Assembly (NCBI GenBank): GCA_937871985.1
Contig: CALMPB010000428.1
Location: forward strand, 1 to 15,530
Length of the DNA: 15,530 nt
Reading direction: 5' to 3'
Source: an uncultured Burkholderiaceae bacterium
GTDB taxonomy: Bacteria > Pseudomonadota > Gammaproteobacteria > Burkholderiales > Burkholderiaceae
Shown: piece by piece, positions 1 through 7,103 of the stretch
How the letters are laid out: each line of letters starts with the position of its first letter
Numbering within the stretch: the stretch's first letter is position 1
The notes under the pieces: generated by a model
Database searches by the model: none
The model's input: only the letters and a program-made list of their open reading frames with translations
What the model was told of the DNA's origin: nothing
Translations under genes and position numbers: made by a program

Positions 1-683
1 GCGGGCGCGGCGGCGGGCGCAGGCACAGGCGGCGCCGTGCGCGGGGTGCCCCCCTGCGCGGGCTCGTTGGCGGCCGTCCTCACGTTGCCCGTGCGGTTGA
101 TGCCGTACTTGGCGATTTCCTGTGGCGAGAAGAAATACATCTCTTTGGACGGCGTGCTGAACATGATGCCCAGCACATCCGCCGACACCCCATACTTCGG
201 CAGGGTGGCGACGATGTCCGACACCCCGAACTGGGCCTGTTCGCCCGTCATCTCGGGCGCGGTGATCTGGTGCACGCCCAGGCGGCCTTCGGCCAGGCGC
301 TGGCGCCCGGCAAAGAACACGAACGCGCAGGCCGAGGCACAGTAGCTGTCCTTGGGAATATAGGTATTGAGTCCGCGCTCGTAGACCTCCTCGGCCACCA
401 CCAGCCCGATGTGCACCAGGCCGCCACCGTTGTTCTGCAGAATGAGGGTGGTGATGCTCGGATGCTCGCGCAACGCCTTCTTCATGTGCAGCAGGTCGTT
501 GGCGCTGACCGCGCCGACGTAGATCAGCAGGTTCGGTTCGCTCGGCAGATAGAAGAACGGGCCATAGCGCTCGGGCTCTTCCTTTTGCTGCGCGGGCGCC
601 TGCGCCTGGGCGGGCGCCATGGACAGGCCCGTCAGCGTGATTGCCAGGCCCATGGCCAGTGTCGTCAGTTTTCTTTTCAGCAT
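1..683 (-). CDS. Secreted ClpP/crotonase-like protein (COG3904-type), C-terminus beyond window
   Basis: Reading minus from ATG at 683, the frame stays open to the window edge (227 codons). Residues 1-28 form a signal peptide: a KRK N-region, a hydrophobic stretch, then an APAQAQ cleavage region. Residues 53-140 look like the crotonase/ClpP fold found in predicted periplasmic proteins: a strand ending LLIYVG, then ITTLILQNNGGG, then YCASACAFVFFAG, with LGVHQ at 135-139. By analogy with ClpP, S117 and H138 could be catalytic, but this is inference. C115 and C119 flank the serine and could form a disulfide. The last ~25 visible residues become Ala/Pro-rich, perhaps a linker. I prefer the second of two adjacent ATGs because AAGGA lies 6 bases before it; the first ATG is at 686. 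Substrate unknown. The amidase gene upstream has the same orientation. Confidence 0.75.
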   Translation of the reverse strand, partial: MLKRKLTTLAMGLAITLTGLSMAPAQAQAPAQQKEEPERYGPFFYLPSEPNLLIYVGAVSANDLLHMKKALREHPSITTLILQNNGGGLVHIGLVVAEEVYERGLNTYIPKDSYCASACAFVFFAGRQRLAEGRLGVHQITAPEMTGEQAQFGVSDIVATLPKYGVSADVLGIMFSTPSKEMYFFSPQEIAKYGINRTGNVRTAANEPAQGGTPRTAPPVPAPAAAP

Positions 684-833
684 CATCAGTCCTTGTCCTC
701 GGAACGCATGCCACGGGCCGGATCGCCTCCGGGTCGCGCCGTCATACCCGCGTTGGGCGGCGCGGCCCGCCCCTTCGAATCCGGGATTTTATCCATCTCG
801 CCGGCCATCGCCAGTTTCGGGGTCCGTGCGCCC

Positions 834-1550
834 CTATCGCGCCTGGCAAGCCTGCACGCCATCGGCGATCGCGCGCGCCAGCCGCTGGACGGTCTCCGGC
901 TTGCCCAGCCTGGCTTCCTCGTCCGGATTCACGATCACGCCCGCCTCCACCAGCACCGCCGGCATGACGGCGGTCTTGAGCACCGCCAACCCGTCGTAGC
1001 GATGCACCCCCAGGCGACGGTCCAGCAACGGCCGGTTTTCACCGGCGATGGGCTCGGCGTGATACAGCGACGGCTTCTCGCCCGCCGCCAGCAACGCCTC
1101 GCCGATCGCCCTGGCACAGCGCAGGCTGTCCTCGTAGCGCGGATTGAGCTGCGAGACAAAGATGGAGAACCCCGCGAACTCACGCTGGCGGCCGGCGTCG
1201 ATGTACCGCTGCTGCATCGAATCGTGGTGGATCGAGATGAAGAAATCCGCATCCGGCGCGATCCGGGTGCGCCGGCCCAGCGGCACCTCGGCGCCGTCGG
1301 CGGAAACGCGCGTCACGCGGTTCCCCAGGGCCAGCAGGTCAGCGGCCACCGCGCCGCTCAGGTCCAGGTTATACAGATACTCCACCCGGCCGCTGGCGCC
1401 GGTCGCGCCCGGCTGCTTCGGGGTATGGCCGGTGTCCACCACGACGTGGGCGGCCTGCGCCGCCCCTGTCGCCAGGACCAGCAGGGACACCGCCATGCGC
1501 CGCGCCCATCTGCCCGCCACGTTCCCGCCCTTGCCCGCCTGACCCGCCAT
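834..1550 (-). CDS. N-acetylmuramoyl-L-alanine amidase (Amidase_3), secreted
   Basis: A zinc amidase of the Amidase_3 family, which cuts the bond between N-acetylmuramic acid and the stem peptide of peptidoglycan in the periplasm. Counted from ATG at 1550 (238 residues), the visible motifs are VVDTGH with H41, GRVEYLYN with E56, FFISIHHDS with H107, and the catalytic-type VLVEAGVIVN with E201. H41, E56 and H107 match the family's zinc ligands. The N-terminus reads as a signal peptide: Arg-Arg at about 17-18, a hydrophobic core, then AAQA before AHVVVDTGH. No AMIN domain or SPOR/LysM domain is seen, so this is a bare catalytic domain. The frame stays open upstream to 1745, but that part is Arg-rich and unlike protein. 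The start is uncertain: neither ATG 1550 nor ATG 1496 has a strong ribosome binding site. Confidence 0.9.
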   Translation of the reverse strand: MAGQAGKGGNVAGRWARRMAVSLLVLATGAAQAAHVVVDTGHTPKQPGATGASGRVEYLYNLDLSGAVAADLLALGNRVTRVSADGAEVPLGRRTRIAPDADFFISIHHDSMQQRYIDAGRQREFAGFSIFVSQLNPRYEDSLRCARAIGEALLAAGEKPSLYHAEPIAGENRPLLDRRLGVHRYDGLAVLKTAVMPAVLVEAGVIVNPDEEARLGKPETVQRLARAIADGVQACQAR

Positions 1551-1905
1551 GACCGATGCCACGTTTGTCTTTGCCCTGTAAGAAATCCGGATAGCCGCCT
1601 CGCGGCGGCGTCGACTGCCGCGGATTCTCGCGCAGCGGGCCGCAATCGGCAATGTCCGCTTGCGGTGCGCCGGGCCGGTTGGTAACAGCGCGTCCCGGCG
1701 CGCGCCGCGCCGCCGACGACCTCTTCTCGGCCGCGATCCCGGCATCGGCCCCGGCGCGAAGCCCCGGCGGAAGCAAATGACATAGATGGTTACCGGCCCG
1801 CCGCATTCAGGCCGCTCTCATTTTGGCGCGCTACCATCGAAACCATGCCCCTCGCATCCGCGGGCGCATCCCGGCTCGCGGCATCCTTACCCGGAGGTCC
1901 CCAGC
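1551..1905. other. Divergent intergenic region between the amidase gene and bdhA
   Basis: About 355 bases separate the two divergent starts, so it should hold the promoters for both directions. Both flanking frames stay open part of the way in, but their translations are Arg/Pro-rich and have no family features. I see no convincing sigma70 -35/-10 pair, operator or RNA gene. The only clear signal is the bdhA ribosome binding site at the right end. Confidence 0.5.
1893..1897 (+). promoter_or_regulatory. Ribosome binding site of bdhA
   Basis: GGAGG lies 8 bases before ATG 1906. It decides the start in favour of MSNLNGK rather than the 40-residue upstream extension, which is Pro/His-rich and absent from short-chain dehydrogenases. 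Confidence 0.8.
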
Positions 1906-2691
1906 ATGAGTAATCTGAACGGAAAAGTCGCCGTCGTCACCGGCGCCGCCAGCGGCATCGGCAAGGAAATCGCGCTGACCCTGTCGCGCGCCGGCGCCGC
2001 GGTCGCCATCGCCGACCTGAACCTGGCCGGCGCCGAGGCCGTCGCCCATGAAATCGAACAGGCCGGCGGCAAGGCCATGGGCGTGGCCATGGACGTCACC
2101 AACGAAGACGCCGTCAACCAAGGCATAGACCGCGTCGCCGCCGCCTACGGCAGCATCGACATCCTGATCTCGAACGCCGGCATCCAGATCGTCAACCCGA
2201 TCGAGAACTTCGCCTTCGCCGACTGGAAGAAGATGCAGGCCATCCACGTCGATGGCGCCTTCCTCACCACCAAGGCCGCGCTCAAGCACATGTACAAGGA
2301 TGATCGCGGCGGCGTCGTGATCTACATGGGCTCGGTGCACTCGCACGAAGCCTCGCCGCTCAAGTCCGCCTACGTCGCCGCCAAGCACGCGCTGCTGGGC
2401 CTGGCGCGCGTGCTGGCCAAGGAAGGCGCCAAGCACAACGTGCGTTCGCATGTCATCTGCCCCGGCTTCGTGCGCACGCCCCTGGTCGAAAAGCAGATTC
2501 CCGAGCAGGCCAAGGAACTGGGCATCAGCGAAGAAGACGTGGTCAAGAAGGTGATGCTGGGCGATACCGTCGACGGCATATTCACCACCGTCGAGGACGT
2601 GGCACAGACGGCGCTGTTCCTGTCGACCTTCCCCAGCGCTGCGTTCACGGGGCAGTCGTTCGTCGTCAGCCATGGGTGGTACATGCAATAG
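1906..2691 (+). CDS. bdhA: D-3-hydroxybutyrate dehydrogenase (short-chain dehydrogenase)
   Basis: 261 residues, normal for the family. It oxidises (R)-3-hydroxybutyrate to acetoacetate with NAD+ in the cytoplasm, a late step in using polyhydroxybutyrate or external ketone bodies. Visible: nucleotide-binding TGAASGIG at 12-19; an acidic D37 after the second strand, consistent with NAD preference; NAG at 90-92; and the catalytic set S143, Y156, K160. The substrate-carboxylate residues known from Pseudomonas enzymes also line up here as Q94, H145, K153 and Q197. These separate it from generic SDRs such as FabG. The C-terminus ends GWYMQ where many relatives end GWTAQ. It stands alone: divergent from the amidase gene and followed by a strong hairpin, so it is probably monocistronic. 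Confidence 0.94.
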   Translation: MSNLNGKVAVVTGAASGIGKEIALTLSRAGAAVAIADLNLAGAEAVAHEIEQAGGKAMGVAMDVTNEDAVNQGIDRVAAAYGSIDILISNAGIQIVNPIENFAFADWKKMQAIHVDGAFLTTKAALKHMYKDDRGGVVIYMGSVHSHEASPLKSAYVAAKHALLGLARVLAKEGAKHNVRSHVICPGFVRTPLVEKQIPEQAKELGISEEDVVKKVMLGDTVDGIFTTVEDVAQTALFLSTFPSAAFTGQSFVVSHGWYMQ

Positions 2692-2765
2692 GCCCTGCGC
2701 CCTCTGGCATGCGGCGCGCGCAGCAGGCGCTGCATCGCTTCGAATATCGACAATCGACAGACAAC

Positions 2766-2791
2766 CTCCGGGCCCCGCGCAGGGCCCGGAG
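2766..2791 (+). terminator. GC-rich hairpin after bdhA, likely terminator
   Basis: A perfect 10-base inverted repeat, CTCCGGGCCC (2766-2775) with GGGCCCGGAG (2782-2791), has a 6-base loop and lies 75 bases after the bdhA stop. The following bases (TATTGACTG) are only weakly T-rich, so intrinsic termination is likely but not ideal. Confidence 0.55.
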
Positions 2792-2882
2792 TATTGACTG
2801 CACGCCGCCACGCGAGACCGCATCATGGCTTAAGATAGGCGCGCTTTGGCTGCCGATGCCATAACCGGATACAAGGAAGTGC

Positions 2883-3449
2883 ATGGCCTTCGACTATAAA
2901 AACGCGTCGCCCGAACAACTGAAAGCGCGCTATGACGAAATCGCCCGCGAAATCGGCGACGACCAGTTCTTCACCAAGAAGGAACTGAACCACCTGCCCC
3001 ACGTGCTGTACGACGACGAGGAAATCCTGGCCTTCACCTCCGGCATGATGAACAACAACACCTGGCTCATCACGCTGACCGACCGGCGCATCATCTTCCT
3101 CGACAAGGGCCTGATCTACGGACTGCGCCAGACCGCGATCGACCTGGACAAGGTCAACGCCGTGTCGGGCGAGACCGGCATCATGTTCGGCAACATCTCC
3201 ATCCAGGACAGCGCTGGCAGCTACCAGATACGCAATGTCTGGAAAAAGACCGTCATGCGGTTCGCCAACCGCGTGCAGGAGGCCATTGAGGCACGCAAGG
3301 CGCGCTTCATGCAGCAGTCCGCCGCCAAGGCCGCCGTTCCGGATGACGACATCATCGCCAAGCTGGAGCGACTGGCCAGCCTGCGCGACCGCGGCATACT
3401 GACCGACGCGGAGTTCGCCGAGCAGAAAGCGCGCATCCTGGCGGCCTGA
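2883..3449 (+). CDS. Bacterial PH-like domain protein with C-terminal SHOCT motif
   Basis: 188 residues, no signal peptide. Residues ~38-130 have the pattern of bacterial PH-like domains: a lead-in LPHVLYDDEEIL, strands WLITLTDRRIIFLDKG and TAIDLDKVNAVSGE, then IRNVWKK before a closing helix. Residues ~157-187 form a SHOCT-type short helical motif (LERLASLRDRGILTDAEF), which in many bacteria sits at the end of membrane-associated or oligomeric proteins. An AAGGAAG ribosome binding site precedes ATG 2883. The next gene starts 5 bases after the stop, so the two are probably translated together, perhaps with this protein docked to the membrane through its partner. The specific role is unknown; calling it a stress or envelope factor would be a guess. 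Confidence 0.8.
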   Translation: MAFDYKNASPEQLKARYDEIAREIGDDQFFTKKELNHLPHVLYDDEEILAFTSGMMNNNTWLITLTDRRIIFLDKGLIYGLRQTAIDLDKVNAVSGETGIMFGNISIQDSAGSYQIRNVWKKTVMRFANRVQEAIEARKARFMQQSAAKAAVPDDDIIAKLERLASLRDRGILTDAEFAEQKARILAA

Positions 3450-3454
3450 CAGCC

Positions 3455-3730
3455 ATGGAATTCCTGATCATCGTCGCCGTTCTGGTGGGACTGGTGGCCG
3501 GTTATTTCTTCCTCGGCATGCTGCTGAAGCTGCTGCTGCAATGGTGGCTGGCGCTAGTCTGCGCCGTGCCGCTGATCCTGCTGGCAGTGAGCTTCAGCTG
3601 GCTGGGCGCCATTGCCGCCATCGTAGGCGTGCTGTTTCTGATCGGCGCCTGCCAGGCCTGGCAGGAATCCGCCGCCTATCTCAGGCTCGAAGCCAAGATA
3701 AACAAGGCGTTCTACTTCGACGACATCTGA
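3455..3730 (+). CDS. Small membrane protein of unknown function
   Basis: 91 residues with a hydrophobic segment at about 3-30 and a second long hydrophobic stretch at about 33-66, so two or three membrane spans, followed by a ~25-residue polar tail ending YFDDI. The first span holds the pattern VAVLVGLVAGYFFLG. I recognise no family. It begins 5 bases after the PH/SHOCT gene, with no separate promoter visible, so the two almost certainly form an operon ended by the hairpin at 3744. ATG 3455 is the only start that keeps the whole first span. Confidence 0.75.
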   Translation: MEFLIIVAVLVGLVAGYFFLGMLLKLLLQWWLALVCAVPLILLAVSFSWLGAIAAIVGVLFLIGACQAWQESAAYLRLEAKINKAFYFDDI

Positions 3731-3743
3731 CGGCCCGCGGCCA

Positions 3744-3767
3744 CGGCGCGTCCCCGCCGACGCGCCG
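3744..3767 (+). terminator. Hairpin after the PH/SHOCT-membrane protein operon
   Basis: A perfect 9-base inverted repeat, CGGCGCGTC (3744-3752) with GACGCGCCG (3759-3767), has a 6-base loop and starts 13 bases after the stop codon. CGCAATTGTTG follows, a modest T-containing tail. It probably terminates the two-gene unit before tenA. Confidence 0.55.
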
Positions 3768-3842
3768 CGCAATTGTTGATACCCTTGCTCCTCACCCTCG
3801 ACGCGCGCGCACGCGCCGTCCGATTTCTCCTTGAGGATTGCC

Positions 3843-4505
3843 ATGTCTTTCAGCACCGACGCCTGGGCGCGCAACGCCGCGCTGTACGAAAAGACGCGCG
3901 CCATGCCGTTCAACCAGGAACTGGCCAGCGGCCAGCTCAGCGAGCAGGCGTTCCGCCACTACATGATCCAGGACGCCCACTACCTGCTGGCCTTCGGCCG
4001 CGCCCTGGCGGTCGCCGCCGCCAAGGCCGACCACGCCGACGGCGTGGTGCAGTTCGCCGATGCGGCCAAGAACGCGGTGGTGGTCGAACGCAGCCTGCAC
4101 GAAGGCTTCATGAAGCAATTCGGCATCGATGCAGAGACGTTCGCCAGTACCCCGCTGTCGCCGGCCAGCCATCACTACACCAGCTTTCTCATCGCCACGG
4201 CGTGGAGCGCGCCGTATCCGGTGGCGCTGGCGGCGTTGCTGCCGTGCTTCTGGATCTATGCCGAGATCGGGCGCGACATCCACTCGCGCGCGACGCGTCC
4301 CAATCCTTATGACGCGTGGATCGATACCTACGCCGGAGAAGAATTCCACAGTCTGGTGCGCGAAGTGATCGCCTCGGTGGACCAGGCGGCGGACAAGGCG
4401 TCCGCGCAAACGCGCGAGGATATGCACCGGGCGTATACGCATGCGGCGCAGTTGGAATGGATGTTCTGGGATTCGGCGTATCGGTTGGGGGAATGGCCGG
4501 TGTGA
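3843..4505 (+). CDS. tenA: Aminopyrimidine aminohydrolase / thiaminase II (TenA)
   Basis: 220 residues, typical length. TenA is a cytoplasmic all-helical enzyme that hydrolyses aminopyrimidine breakdown products of thiamine, and more slowly thiamine itself, returning HMP to thiamine synthesis. The residues known from Bacillus subtilis TenA appear at the same numbers: D44 and Y47 in QDAHYL, Y112 in HHYTSFL, the nucleophile C135 in ALLPCFWIYAEIG, Y139, Y163, and E205 in AAQLEWMFWDSAY. The enzyme therefore looks intact. A TGAGGA ribosome binding site before ATG 3843 decides the start; the frame also has a TTG at 3831. No TPP riboswitch is visible in the ~110 bases upstream and no other thi genes are near, so it appears to be a stand-alone salvage gene. 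It converges on the following lipoprotein gene. Confidence 0.94.
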   Translation: MSFSTDAWARNAALYEKTRAMPFNQELASGQLSEQAFRHYMIQDAHYLLAFGRALAVAAAKADHADGVVQFADAAKNAVVVERSLHEGFMKQFGIDAETFASTPLSPASHHYTSFLIATAWSAPYPVALAALLPCFWIYAEIGRDIHSRATRPNPYDAWIDTYAGEEFHSLVREVIASVDQAADKASAQTREDMHRAYTHAAQLEWMFWDSAYRLGEWPV

Positions 4506-4539
4506 GACGACGCGTACCGGATAGGCCCTGCGACCGCGG

Positions 4540-5130
4540 TCAGACCTTCGGCATCACGGTCGCAGGGGGTTCCGGGCAGGCCGAAGCCGGCGTCAACGGC
4601 ACCTGCCGTTCCGCTGCGCTGGCGCCGGGCACCGTGATGTCCTGCACCACGACCGCGCGCCGCTCCACATAGACCTCGTAGTCCTTGCCAGCGGCTGGCG
4701 TGAAATACCCCGCATTCTTCGTCTCGGGCCAGCTCGTGATGGTCACGGACCCATAAGGCCCGGCGCTTCTGTACGTCCCGCCGACCTGACCGTAAATGGT
4801 TACCGGAATACCCGCCTTGATGATGAATTCGTCGAACACCAGGCCCGAGATGTTCGGCGAAGGCGGCATTCCAACACTGCCGCTACCGCGCATGTGCGAA
4901 CGCTGGATCGTTTCCAGGCCGTCGCCATGGCCGAACAGGCCCGACGCGGGCAGGAAGCACGTCCTGTCAAAATCCAGGCGGATGCGATCCGCCGTATATA
5001 CATACACGCGAACCCGCGCACTGCTGCCAGCGTCGTAACGACTGAGAATATTGGGATTGGTGGCGGAGCAACCCGCCAAGGCGCCACCCAGCAACAAAGC
5101 GGGCGCCATGCAACGCAATACAGCAATCAT
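4540..5130 (-). CDS. Putative lipoprotein of unknown function
   Basis: 196 residues. The N-terminus has a short charged start, a hydrophobic stretch and the lipobox LAGC with Cys at residue 21, so signal peptidase II processing and a lipid anchor are expected. The rest reads as a beta-rich domain: RVRVYVYTADRIRLDF, a FDEFIIKAGIPVTIYGQVGG segment, and YEVYVERRAVVVQDITV. Two further cysteines are visible, one in DRTCFLP and one near the C-terminus in ASACPEPP. I recognise no family. It is the second gene of a probable operon with the lipoprotein at 5180-5878, 49 bases upstream. Its stop lies 34 bases from the convergent tenA stop; a 10-base palindrome, GACCGCGGTC, at 4532-4541 overlaps its end. 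Confidence 0.75.
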   Translation of the reverse strand: MIAVLRCMAPALLLGGALAGCSATNPNILSRYDAGSSARVRVYVYTADRIRLDFDRTCFLPASGLFGHGDGLETIQRSHMRGSGSVGMPPSPNISGLVFDEFIIKAGIPVTIYGQVGGTYRSAGPYGSVTITSWPETKNAGYFTPAAGKDYEVYVERRAVVVQDITVPGASAAERQVPLTPASACPEPPATVMPKV

Positions 5131-5179
5131 CTACCACTCACTCAAACGAGAAGCAATTAGCCAGGGGTAAACGCGGTGC

Positions 5180-5878
5180 TCACTTGCCATAGGCATCGCG
5201 AGGCTCTGCCAGGCGGAACAAGCCTGTCTTGCCGCATTGATAAGGATAGGCCTCGATGCAGCGCTTGCGCATCGTGCGCGCCAGCATTTTCGCCATATCC
5301 GCCGCGATCCGCAGGCCGTCTGCGGCCGGCCCCCGATTGGAGTAGTCGCGCAGGGAAATCGGATAGGTGTCTTCGGCGTAGCCGCGGTATTCACCCGATA
5401 CGGCGTCATACAGGCGCACCTTGATGCTTACCGATGGGCCGTATTGCTGATAGCCGCCAAAGCCATAGGGTTCGCCCAATGCCACCACATACTTTGCCCC
5501 GATGGCCGCTGCGTCTTCCTTCAAGGTCAACGGCCGCGCGGAATCCGGATTCACCTTGCGCAGCTTGAATGTCGCCTTGATGCCTGCCGCATCCATCGCG
5601 CCGGGTAGTTCGTTGTTCAGGGCCTTGCAGACCGCCTCGGCTGCATACAGCGCTGGCAGCGCAGTACGTGCGCCGATCCAGCCCGTGTCGTCGATTTTCT
5701 TCTGGTAATTGCAGTCGGACGTATAGACCAGGACCGGACTGATCACTTCATCCGGCTCGGGGTTCGTCGCCAAGGGCTTGGCCGGGGAACCCATGATGAA
5801 GGCGCAGCCCGACGTGAGCAGCAACACAGCGGCAGTAGCTGCCAATTTAAGTGAACGCATGATATTCGTGGTATTCAA
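5180..5878 (-). CDS. Putative lipoprotein of unknown function
   Basis: 232 residues from ATG 5878; an in-frame ATG at 5860 would give 226. Neither has a clear ribosome binding site, and the shorter N-terminus (MRSLKLAATAAVLLL) is a tidy lipoprotein signal. The lipobox is LTSGC, with Cys at residue 25 of the longer form. The mature part contains KYVVALGEPYGFGGYQQYGP and VSIKVRLYDAVSGEYRGYAE, a pattern of alternating strands, then a helical, basic C-terminal part (MAKMLARTMRKRC). Three or four cysteines are spread through the mature protein. The layout (predicted strands, then a statement about a sub-cellular extract of the cell surface) gives no function I can name. It is upstream of, and probably co-transcribed with, the lipoprotein at 4540-5130. 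Confidence 0.75.
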   Translation of the reverse strand: MNTTNIMRSLKLAATAAVLLLTSGCAFIMGSPAKPLATNPEPDEVISPVLVYTSDCNYQKKIDDTGWIGARTALPALYAAEAVCKALNNELPGAMDAAGIKATFKLRKVNPDSARPLTLKEDAAAIGAKYVVALGEPYGFGGYQQYGPSVSIKVRLYDAVSGEYRGYAEDTYPISLRDYSNRGPAADGLRIAADMAKMLARTMRKRCIEAYPYQCGKTGLFRLAEPRDAYGK

Positions 5879-5908
5879 TGAAGCAAACTGCGGACTGGCG
5901 GTAGCCGT

Positions 5909-6076
5909 CTACTCGGCCGTAGCCGGCTCAGCGAATTGGAAGATCTCGGTGTAGACCGTGGAGCCACCCAGATCCACCACGGCAAACTCATCCGCGTGAT
6001 AGAAAATCTCGACGTGCTTGCCCGCTAGCAACGCAGGTGGTGAACTTTGAACTTGGCAATTGGGGCAGGCGGTCAT
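5909..6076 (-). CDS. Candidate small CxxC protein (55 residues)
   Basis: An ATG-to-TAG frame of 55 codons, too short for most gene callers. It starts MTACPNCQVQSS, with a CPNC metal-binding-like or redox-like motif at residues 4-7, then LLAGKHVEIFYHADEFAVVD and STVYTEIFQF, which alternate like strands of a small barrel, and an acidic tail. Protein-like features are real, but the ribosome binding site is weak. It is followed 30 bases later, in the same direction, by the 5878 lipoprotein. Alternatively it is the last piece of a decayed transposase: a terminal barrel of this kind occurs after the catalytic core of Mu-like transposases. I see no core domain here. Confidence 0.35.
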   Translation of the reverse strand: MTACPNCQVQSSPPALLAGKHVEIFYHADEFAVVDLGGSTVYTEIFQFAEPATAE

Positions 6077-6140
6077 GGAAACGCGTCATCCATATCATCT
6101 ATTGCACGCACACTCGTGCGTTGGGGCGTGCCAGGAACTG

Positions 6141-6169
6141 GGCACACCGTTAACGCGGAATCGGCACAC
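6141..6169. repeat. Paired GGCACAC repeats around a CGTTAACG palindrome
   Basis: GGCACAC occurs at 6141-6147 and 6163-6169 in the same orientation, with CGTTAACG at 6148-6155 between them. Short direct repeats of this kind occur at transposon ends and at operators; neither is shown here. Confidence 0.3.
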
Positions 6170-6379
6170 CCTGTGTAGAGGCTAGTCGCCGCGGGTGTCA
6201 CGAGGCTCCACCAGTTCCGATAAATCGGACTGAGTTCACTGATCCATCTTGACATGGCAAAAGCCCAGATTCGGCGAACAGAACTCAACAAGCCGAACGC
6301 CGAGCCACGCTCAGATTTCTAACGGCACTCTGGCGGGAAAAATTAAGGCGATATCGCAAGGGCATGACGATTCGCGGCA

Positions 6380-6398
6380 GCGCCTTGCGTCAAGGCGC
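6380..6398. repeat. Perfect 8-base-stem inverted repeat downstream of cdiI
   Basis: GCGCCTTG (6380-6387) pairs with CAAGGCGC (6391-6398) across a 3-base loop. It lies about 250 bases past the cdiI stop in the direction of cdi transcription. Neither flank has a T-run, so it is not a standard intrinsic terminator, but it could still mark the operon's 3' end. Confidence 0.35.
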
Positions 6399-6651
6399 GG
6401 CAACCAATAAGCATAGGCCGGCTTGGCAATTAGATCTCCGCAGCAGGCAGAAAGATCAGCCTATGTCCACGAGACATCATAGGGTTTGAGACCCTTTCGC
6501 CTGATCCCGGATTCGTTGGCACCATTCGGATTTCCCTTGTTTTGGCGCCACAGCAAAAACCATCGTTAACAGATCAAATATTCATTGACTTTCGTAGACA
6601 TACTAAAAAAGCTCAACCACCTCATTGAAAGCCAATATCTATCGATCTTAC

Positions 6652-7095
6652 TCACTTCACATCAAGGATAACTACTCGATACTTGTTTTGAATAAACTCA
6701 AGAAAACTGGAATCTTCCAAAAATTTCAACGCCTCCCAATTCCGCAAGCCAAATTTATCCAAATCCCCAATCAAACTCTCAGTTCCAAAAAAATACAAGG
6801 AATTCCATACAACGCTCTCATCCAACTGGGAATTTCTAGCTGATCCGAGTCCCAGCAAGAAATCACCGACATTTACAGGATTCGAAGAAGAGGAAAATCT
6901 TTCCCAGTTTGTAACCTTAATCAATCCACTCTGGACGCCTAGATCAAGGAACGCAGCAACTTCACGCTTCCAATCATTGACATTCTGACCATCCCTCCCC
7001 CCCAAATAAGTGGGAAACACCCCATTCGGATTAAAGTCATCAAGACCTGCATATATAAGCTGACGCTGATAGTGCAGCCTAAGACTAGCATTCAT
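6652..7095 (-). CDS. cdiI: Presumed CDI immunity protein
   Basis: 147 residues from ATG 7095, which is preceded by GAGAG at a suitable distance. A TTG at 7107 would add four residues and overlap the cdiA stop. No signal peptide or membrane span, so it is presumably cytoplasmic, as expected for a protein that neutralises an incoming toxin. It is acidic with many aromatic residues (for example NDWKREVAAFLDLG, VTNWERF, WNSLYFFG, LRNWEALKFLED), plausible for binding a basic partner. I recognise no immunity family. The call rests on position: 8 bases behind the cdiA stop on the same strand, and far more AT-rich than its surroundings (bases 6661-6720 are 32% GC against 73% for 13441-13500), which is usual for exchangeable toxin/immunity cassettes. 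Confidence 0.75.
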   Translation of the reverse strand: MNASLRLHYQRQLIYAGLDDFNPNGVFPTYLGGRDGQNVNDWKREVAAFLDLGVQSGLIKVTNWERFSSSSNPVNVGDFLLGLGSARNSQLDESVVWNSLYFFGTESLIGDLDKFGLRNWEALKFLEDSSFLEFIQNKYRVVILDVK

Positions 7096-7103
7096 ATAAA
7101 CTC

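Larger units (their letters stand above)
5879..6651. other. 773-base region with no confident gene
   Basis: Lies between the immunity gene and the lipoprotein operon. Contents I can point to: a 55-codon minus-strand frame at 5909-6076 (own entry); two GGCACAC copies 22 bases apart at 6141 and 6163 around the palindrome CGTTAACG (6148-6155); an 8-base-stem hairpin at 6380-6398; a 10-base palindrome GCGATATCGC at 6348-6357; and a change to AT-rich sequence from about 6540 towards cdiI. A 72-codon minus frame (6073-6291) has no protein-like features. This could be remnant mobile DNA or worn-out toxin/immunity cassettes, but I could not identify any recognisable piece. Confidence 0.5.

Noticed and set aside
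270..1685. A 471-codon plus-strand frame
   Set aside because: Spans two minus-strand genes with clear signal peptides and catalytic motifs; the plus translation is low-complexity Arg/Gly/His.
1831..2826. A 331-codon minus-strand frame over bdhA
   Set aside because: Antisense to a dehydrogenase with all family motifs in place.
2794..2836. TTGACT followed by TAAGAT as a promoter for the PH/SHOCT gene
   Set aside because: The spacing of 31 bases is far from the normal 16-18 and no other -10 element fits.
6073..6291. A 72-codon minus-strand frame overlapping the 55-codon frame
   Set aside because: No family features, odd composition, no ribosome binding site.
6625..6843. A 72-codon plus-strand frame in the AT-rich block
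   Set aside because: Antisense to the presumed immunity gene, which has a better start, ribosome binding site and position.
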